Shown here piece by piece: positions 30,562-33,438 of a DNA stretch of 33,438 nt. How positions within the stretch are numbered: the stretch's first letter is position 1; every line of letters begins with the position of its first letter. Where the stretch lies: NCBI RefSeq assembly GCF_900188345.1, contig NZ_FZOD01000089.1:1-33438 (forward strand). The letters run 5' to 3'. The stretch is from Streptosporangium subroseum. GTDB lineage: Bacteria > Actinomycetota > Actinomycetes > Streptosporangiales > Streptosporangiaceae. Under the pieces are notes generated by a model, which saw nothing but the letters and a program-made list of their open reading frames with translations, was not told the origin of the DNA and searched no databases. The translations under genes were made by a program, and so were the position numbers.

Positions 30562-31100
30562 TCAATCGAAATCCACTATACCTTTAGGCGGTTGTGGATA
30601 ATAACCTTTGGGCAGTTTTGAGCGATATTTGGGGGTATGGGGACCGGTGATCGCCGGGTGGCCGTCCGGTGCGAGGTCTCCAAGGTCTTTCGGGTCGTGG
30701 GCGGTCGTGTGGGTCAGGCCAGCATGCGTTGCCCGGTCGCTGTCCACAGGTCGGAGAAGTCGGCTTCCCAGCGCCAGAGTTCGGGCAGGTGGCGTGTGAG
30801 GCGGGCTCCGGTGGCGACACCCAGCGCGAACACGCACGCCCCGGCCGCGGCCTGTACTGTGGGCGTGGCCTTGGAGTGGGATCTGGTTCCAGGGGAGCTC
30901 GGCGAGCCGGCGTCGGAGCTTCTTCTGATTGCCCTTGACGATGACGCCGAAGTGCGCCTTCTTGGTCTCGACCAGGTAGTGCGCATGCTCGAGCTGGACG
31001 TGCATGGCGTCGCTAGTCACCACGGCGCCGTCCAGGTCCAGGCCGTCCAGCAGCAGCTGGAAGTAGGTGACCTCGTTGGTCTTCTCTCCCACATCGCAGT
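30562..31100 (-). pseudogene. ISAs1-family transposase, internal fragment
   Basis: The minus frame reads 'VGEKTNEVTYFQLLLDGLDL', then 'VVTSDAMHVQLEHAHYLVET' and 'KKAHFGVIVKGNQKKLRRRL'. This is the conserved ISAs1 middle ('EKSNEIPAxxxLLdgLDLxGxVVTaDAlHtQ...yLvxxkgaHYvxxVKGNQ') with the second catalytic Asp. Family resemblance fades after about 30900, in several frames. It separates the methyltransferase from the peptide cluster and may have broken an original operon. Confidence 0.75.
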
Positions 31101-31250
31101 CTCCGCCGCAACGCCCGCGACCCTCGCACTCCTCGGCTTGTGATGATCACAAACCAGACATCATGCGACTACGGCGAAGCCCTACTCTCCAACGTACCCG
31201 GGTCCGCCAGACCTGTGGGTCGGGATCCCGAACGCACATCAGCTGAATAT

Positions 31251-32129
31251 TTACATAGGCAGGCGACTTTTCCAGTATCCAACCAGAAAAGCCCCTTCGC
31301 GCGCGGCTTTGGATGTGGCGACAAACGACTCGCAAAGCATCTCGAAAGCAAACGTCTCTCGATCGGACATTCCCGGTGGCAAGCTGTTTTCTGCAGCGCG
31401 ATCGAAGATGTCCCAAACTGGTGTCATATCTCCAATTTCACCGCCACTCCTTGCGCTGTCAACTTGGAAGCCCACAGCCGTGAGATGCTCTCGCAGCTCA
31501 CTGAGTGAAATCAGGGAGGGCAACATGAACGTCCTGCATACCGGCTCGATCAATCGATCATACTCTTCCGCCCCTAGGCCCTCACCGCAGAACCAATCAA
31601 AACCAATAAACACCCCGCCAGGTTTCGTTACCCGAGCTATCTCGGCATAAGCTACCCGTCTGTCCGGGACGTGACACAAGGCGTCGAAGGACATTGTGGC
31701 ATCAAAGGTGTTGTCAGCAAAGGAAAGGTTCATCGCGTCACCTTCAACGAATGTGCAGCGATCGCCCATCCCCCGCCTCTCTGCTTGAACGCGGGCAATT
31801 TCAATTTGCATCGCCGTGATATTCACACCCGTTACATGGGCGCCGCTGTGTTTGGCTACTTCCATCGCCGGCCCACCGATGCCACATCCGACGTCCAGGA
31901 TCTTCATTCCAGCATGAAAGCCACCGTCTTGAGCGAGCAGTCGCTCCTGCGCAACCAGCGCTTCAGCCAAAGTCTGCCCATCATGGAACGGTGGAAGGTG
32001 AAAAGATGTCCCCCATCCGCCAAGATAACCTGGCGTGGCCAGATTGTAGTACTCCTGCACCCCTTCGGCGTAGTTTTCGGTTCGAGTCTTCTGGCTGCTG
32101 GCTATGCGGAGATAACTTTCCCTGTTCAT
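31251..32129 (-). CDS. SAM-dependent C-methyltransferase, SMT-like
   Basis: The 292-residue protein has the class I methyltransferase core: motif I 'ILDVGCGIGGPAMEVAKHSG' (77-96), 'VTGVNITAMQIEIARVQAER', 'FVEGDAMNLSFADNTFDATM' and 'RVTKPGGVFIGFDWF'. The preceding 'EYYNLATPGYLGGWGTSFHL' is the aromatic segment of sterol C24-, tocopherol- and geranyl-diphosphate-type methyltransferases, which methylate isoprenoid double bonds. Codon use is much more AT-rich than its neighbours, a sign of recent acquisition. Position upstream of the peptide/prenyl-synthetase cluster, in the same direction, makes methylation of the isoprenoid or prenylated peptide an attractive but unproved role. Confidence 0.85.
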   Translation of the reverse strand: MNRESYLRIASSQKTRTENYAEGVQEYYNLATPGYLGGWGTSFHLPPFHDGQTLAEALVAQERLLAQDGGFHAGMKILDVGCGIGGPAMEVAKHSGAHVTGVNITAMQIEIARVQAERRGMGDRCTFVEGDAMNLSFADNTFDATMSFDALCHVPDRRVAYAEIARVTKPGGVFIGFDWFCGEGLGAEEYDRLIEPVCRTFMLPSLISLSELREHLTAVGFQVDSARSGGEIGDMTPVWDIFDRAAENSLPPGMSDRETFAFEMLCESFVATSKAAREGAFLVGYWKSRLPM

Positions 32130-32342
32130 ACTGTGCTTTCCATTTCACGTTCCCGCTGATGCAGAACTAACCGTAATGCACCAAACAGGAACTCCCTTTT
32201 CTAGTGTCAAATCGAGATCGCGAACGCCCGAAGCATTTTTCGCGTGTAGATCGAGAGGGTGGCCCGAGATAGCACGGGTCGGCAGTTTGCAGCAACAGGC
32301 AATGCTCCGGTGTGGGCGAGTACATCTCGTACCCCGCTTATG

Positions 32343-32567
32343 TCAGGGGTCTCCTGCAGTCAGGCGCTCACTGGCGCGCTTCTTGATCTCGGCCAGCGGC
32401 CCGCCTGTCGCTACGCAGGCGTGCCAGGGCTGGATGTTCGATCCGGACGGCGACCAAGCTGCGGCGGACAGCACGCATTCCAGCACCTCCCTCGAAACAT
32501 GCCGGTCGGTGAATGGGCGGCCCGCGAGCACCCCGACCGGCTGCCGGCCACCTACCACCGCACACAC
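32343..32567 (-). pseudogene. Nitroreductase N-terminal fragment
   Basis: A minus-strand frame of about 74 codons reads 'RPFTDRHVSREVLECVLSAA', then 'WSPSGSNIQPWHACVATGGP'. This is the FMN-binding start of nitroreductases ('RRSVRxFxDRPVxRxxLxxVLxAAxxAPSGSNxQPWH'). It ends after 'ASERLTAGDP' at a stop, where relatives continue for about 140 residues. The first residues are atypical, so both ends are probably broken. Confidence 0.7.
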
Positions 32568-32809
32568 GGCGTCCGCTGGATGCCGGCGGAAGTCGCGTAC
32601 CGCTCCGGCCGCCGCGGTGCGATCCCCTGGCGGGACTGCTGGCCTCCACGTCGAATAGAGAAAGCAATCACGCCTCGGTGGCCCAACGAAGAGGCGAAGA
32701 CCGTCACAAGGTCATACCCGCCAAGTCGCAGAAGCTCAGCCATGGCGTCGGCAGGTCGGCGTCAATACGACACCAACCTGCCAGGCCCGTCAGTCAGCGC
32801 AGAAGCGGG
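32568..32809. other. Intergenic debris, no recognisable gene
   Basis: About 240 bp between the nitroreductase fragment and the hemerythrin stop. No family-like frame, strong hairpin or repeat was seen. Confidence 0.4.
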
Positions 32810-33438
32810 TCACGCGGTTGGCGAGTCCACGACCAGGATGTCACCGTGAGGCGGGGTCGGCGTGCCGTACACCTGCTCGGCGTAGGCCGCGTATGTCTTC
32901 GGCGCCATCTCGCCGATGATGGTGCGCACTTCCGCCGGCATCTTGTCGATGGCCTCCTGAACGGCCTGAGGGTCGCCCTCGTACATCATCATGCCGACGA
33001 TCAACGGCGCCTTCTCCTGCGGGGTGCCGGCCATGACTTCCTCGGCCATCTCATCCCACTCAGCTGCGGTGATGTACTTCTCGATCAGCGGAAGCACCTG
33101 CTGCTCCTCCACCTCGAGATGCTCGAACAGCAGGGGAAGCATCCGGTCGAGGACCTCGGCCAAGGTCCTGCCGCTTTCGGCGTCGCCGGTGCCGCGCCAG
33201 ACCGTCACCGCCGCCGCCAGTTCGGTGCCGATGTTCGCGATGCGCTCGTGGTGAGCCTCCATCATGCGGACGACCGGAGCGATCTCCTCCGGGCAACGCT
33301 CCAACAGGTTCGGCCAGAGGCTCTTGTCCTCGGCGTGATGATGGTGGTGCAGCACCATGTTCGTCAGCTCGATGTGGTCGGCGAGAATCTCCGCGCGCTG
33401 CCGGTCCCCATCGGCCACGCCACGGACGAGCGCGGGTG
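32810..33438 (-). CDS. Hemerythrin-domain (DUF/HHE) protein, 5' end outside window
   Basis: The frame is open through the right edge, with residues upstream of the GTG at 33418 fitting the family, so the start lies beyond the window. The visible 200 residues carry the HHE cation-binding pattern: 'MVLHHHHHAEDKSLWPNLLE', 'MMEAHHERI' and 'LLFEHLEVEEQQVLPLIEKY'. These His/Glu sets bind a di-iron centre in a four-helix bundle. The C-terminal 'AEEVMAGTPQEKAPLIVGMM' extension is typical of actinobacterial members. The roles of such proteins (O2/NO sensing or iron storage) vary. It belongs to a unit continuing to the right. Confidence 0.9.
   Translation of the reverse strand, partial: PALVRGVADGDRQRAEILADHIELTNMVLHHHHHAEDKSLWPNLLERCPEEIAPVVRMMEAHHERIANIGTELAAAVTVWRGTGDAESGRTLAEVLDRMLPLLFEHLEVEEQQVLPLIEKYITAAEWDEMAEEVMAGTPQEKAPLIVGMMMYEGDPQAVQEAIDKMPAEVRTIIGEMAPKTYAAYAEQVYGTPTPPHGDILVVDSPTA

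Overview
The window is high-GC actinomycete DNA. Coding regions use G/C in third positions and GTG/TTG starts are common. The gene stock (LAL-type LuxR regulator, DUF6493, DUF6461, DUF5919-NUDIX, a DksA-like protein without zinc ligands, AICE-type integrase debris) suggests a filamentous genus, perhaps Streptosporangiales. That placement is inferred from family content only. Many insertion-sequence fragments and broken genes mark it as accessory, repeatedly rearranged chromosome.

Left part (1-10.1 kb, nearly all on the minus strand): a truncated wrbA quinone reductase behind a large LuxR/AAA regulator with a perfect 11-bp inverted repeat at its start; an IS630 remnant; a secreted glycine-rich protein interrupted by an in-frame TAA; a TetR regulator plus FAD monooxygenase unit with a doubled palindromic operator; a YciO-type protein; IS110 and IS5-like debris; and a secreted vanadium haloperoxidase-type protein.

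Middle part (10.2-25.7 kb): a frameshifted IS5-like element, an 875-aa DUF6493-like protein, then about 11.4 kb bounded by two same-orientation copies of the 3' half of tRNA-Pro(GGG), near 14.26 and 25.67 kb. These look like att scars of a decayed integrative element, and an integrase C-terminal fragment lies inside. The interval holds DUF6461, NUDIX/DUF5919, a nucleotidyltransferase, a zinc-less DksA-like protein, and a redox group (nitroreductase, PEP-mutase-like, broken SnoaL-like, AhpD-like, RidA-like fragment, exported epoxide-hydrolase-like protein). Three promoter regions of that group carry the same palindrome, GGAC-N6-GTCC. Two YjbR/MmcQ genes and an IS5-family insertion with a CTAG target duplication close the interval.

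Right part (26.2-32.1 kb) is the most interesting. A compact minus-strand cluster contains a 43-residue precursor-like peptide gene with an excellent ribosome binding site, an attenuator-like hairpin, a polyprenyl-synthetase homologue, a DUF2332 protein, the last ~50 codons of a cytochrome P450, and an ABC-2 exporter pair. Most junctions are GTGA or short overlaps. An SMT-like methyltransferase lies upstream behind an ISAs1 remnant. The layout resembles a ribosomal-peptide pathway in which a ComQ-like isoprenoid enzyme modifies a Trp-containing peptide, which is then exported. The right edge has a nitroreductase fragment and a partial hemerythrin-domain gene.
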